NCBI RefSeq assembly: GCF_000293805.1
Contig: NZ_AMBZ01000010.1
Span: 124,001-188,000 of the forward strand
Source: Paenibacillus alvei DSM 29
Lineage (GTDB): Bacteria > Bacillota > Bacilli > Paenibacillales > Paenibacillaceae
Length of the DNA: 64,000 bases
Direction of reading: 5' to 3'
Shown: positions 63,454 through 64,000 of the stretch, piece after piece
How the letters are laid out: each line of letters begins with the position of its first letter
Numbering within the stretch: position 1 is the stretch's first letter
The notes under the pieces: model-generated
Told to the model about the DNA's origin: nothing
What the model saw: the letters and a program-made list of their open reading frames with translations, nothing else
Database searches by the model: none
Position numbers and translations under genes: made by a program

Positions 63454-63509
63454 CAGCCTTGCCATTCATACGAGTTATCTTCGTGTGACCCTGCAAGGCT
63501 CATTTTTTA
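63454..63509 (+). terminator. Terminator of the yuaF-floT operon
   Basis: Stem AGCCTTGC/GCAAGGCT with a 30-nt loop, followed by CATTTTTTATT on the plus strand. It overlaps the last codon of the convergent glycosyltransferase remnant. Confidence 0.75.
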
Positions 63510-64000
63510 TTCATTTCCAGCCACCCTTTTATTAAGAAAAACGACTAGCGGCGAGATGTTTTTCAATGAAGTCAACAGTCCGCTCCAGCCCGTAATGATG
63601 ATTCCCCTTTGCCCTGTTTGATTTAATGCTTTCCTAATCATTCCAAACACTTGATCAGGTTGTTTTAAGGGCATACTGCTAAAACTAATTGCAATAGGCG
63701 GCGTACCTGCAGAGATAAAGGATTCCTACGACTGTGAAGGAAGCCATTCGTCCACTTCAGGTGCAAACCAGCTCCCCTCCATACATACTCTGTCTTTCCA
63801 TTTTGGATCATACGGTACCACGGTAGGACTGCATCCATACAAAACTGGAATTTCACGCCCGTCAATACACAGTTCATTTTTACTTAAGCTTCGAGGTGGC
63901 AAGTTTAATGTTTCACGCCTCCACTTATTCATCATGATTATAAATGATAATATCATCAGTCGATTCAACTGATAGCTTATTTTATTTAACCATCGAATAC
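63507..64000 (-). pseudogene. Glycosyltransferase family 1 (UGT/MGT type) remnant, cut by the window end
   Basis: One minus-strand frame, open at the window end, reads WLNKISYQLNRL..., NKWRRETLNLPPRS, IPVLYGCSPTVVPYDPKW and GSWFAPEVDEWLPSQS. It then hits a TAG (63728-63726) and continues ESFISAGTPPIAISFSSMPLKQPDQVF and GQRGIIITGWSGL. These segments, in this order, match macrolide or sterol-type UDP-glycosyltransferases. The TAG interrupts it. The final 100-odd residues with the HHGGAGT donor motif are missing: after GWSGL an unrelated short tail ends at 63507. So the gene is both nonsense-mutated and 3'-truncated. Confidence 0.75.

Noticed and set aside
1-64000. CRISPR arrays, insertion sequences, tRNA, rRNA or prophage genes
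   Set aside because: No regularly spaced repeats, transposase or integrase motifs, or RNA-gene consensus were seen on reading both strands; a covariance-model tRNA scan would be decisive.

Overview
The window looks like chromosomal DNA of an endospore-forming Firmicute, most likely a Paenibacillus or close relative. This is inference from gene content, not from a marker gene. The pointers are: two alpha/beta-type small acid-soluble spore proteins and a broken SspI, the sporulation genes ylbJ, lytH and yunB, a T-box-controlled trpS, S-layer-homology (SLH) proteins, strong AAGGAGG-type ribosome binding sites, and frequent TTG and GTG starts. No rRNA, tRNA, CRISPR array, insertion sequence or prophage was recognised.

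Layout. 0.1-7.3 kb: lipid flippase, DUF456, HAD phosphatase and a four-gene metal ABC transporter with a Zur-like operator. 7.4-11.3 kb: class B penicillin-binding protein (frameshifted), then a membrane transglutaminase-like protein and its partner. 11.4-17.3 kb: MFS transporter, a 42-residue membrane peptide, TOPRIM protein, Sco1 and CtaB (cytochrome oxidase assembly), YfhP-like hydrolase and a spore protein. 17.3-20.8 kb: trpS with a T-box leader, aldose epimerase and a second spore protein. 21-30 kb: chemotaxis receptor, MFS, PepF, YycC, DUF2225, truncated haemoglobin, a 28-residue membrane peptide, YlbJ and NAD kinase. 30-34.4 kb: the yutD-lipA-lytH-yunB block, which is syntenic with Bacillus subtilis. 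34.4-40.6 kb: LytTR/DUF3021 pair, SLH-GH18 protein, an AT-rich secreted fibronectin-type protein split by a frameshift, and a hydrolase remnant. 40.7-47.2 kb: SPOUT methylase, Ktr-type K+ uptake regulator, broken sspI, a MerR-methyltransferase fusion with a second methyltransferase, and RF3. 47.3-54.7 kb: oppABCDF and zwf. 54.9-64 kb: YwmB, an LSm-like membrane protein, the Lia/Psp envelope-stress cluster, the divergent yuaF-floT pair with a SigW promoter, and a glycosyltransferase remnant cut by the window end.

Two themes tie the window together. First, the last 8 kb forms an envelope-stress island: LiaFSR, two PspA paralogues, PspC and a LiaI-like protein face a SigW-driven NfeD/flotillin operon across a 257-bp intergenic region (about 240 bp to the predicted stop-proximal starts) that carries palindromes. 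Second, at least five and probably six genes are broken by homopolymer tracts that are one base too short (penicillin-binding protein, fibronectin protein, hydrolase remnant, sspI, LSm-like protein, second pspA). The shared signature points to sequencing or assembly error, so these genes should not be called dead without read-level checking.
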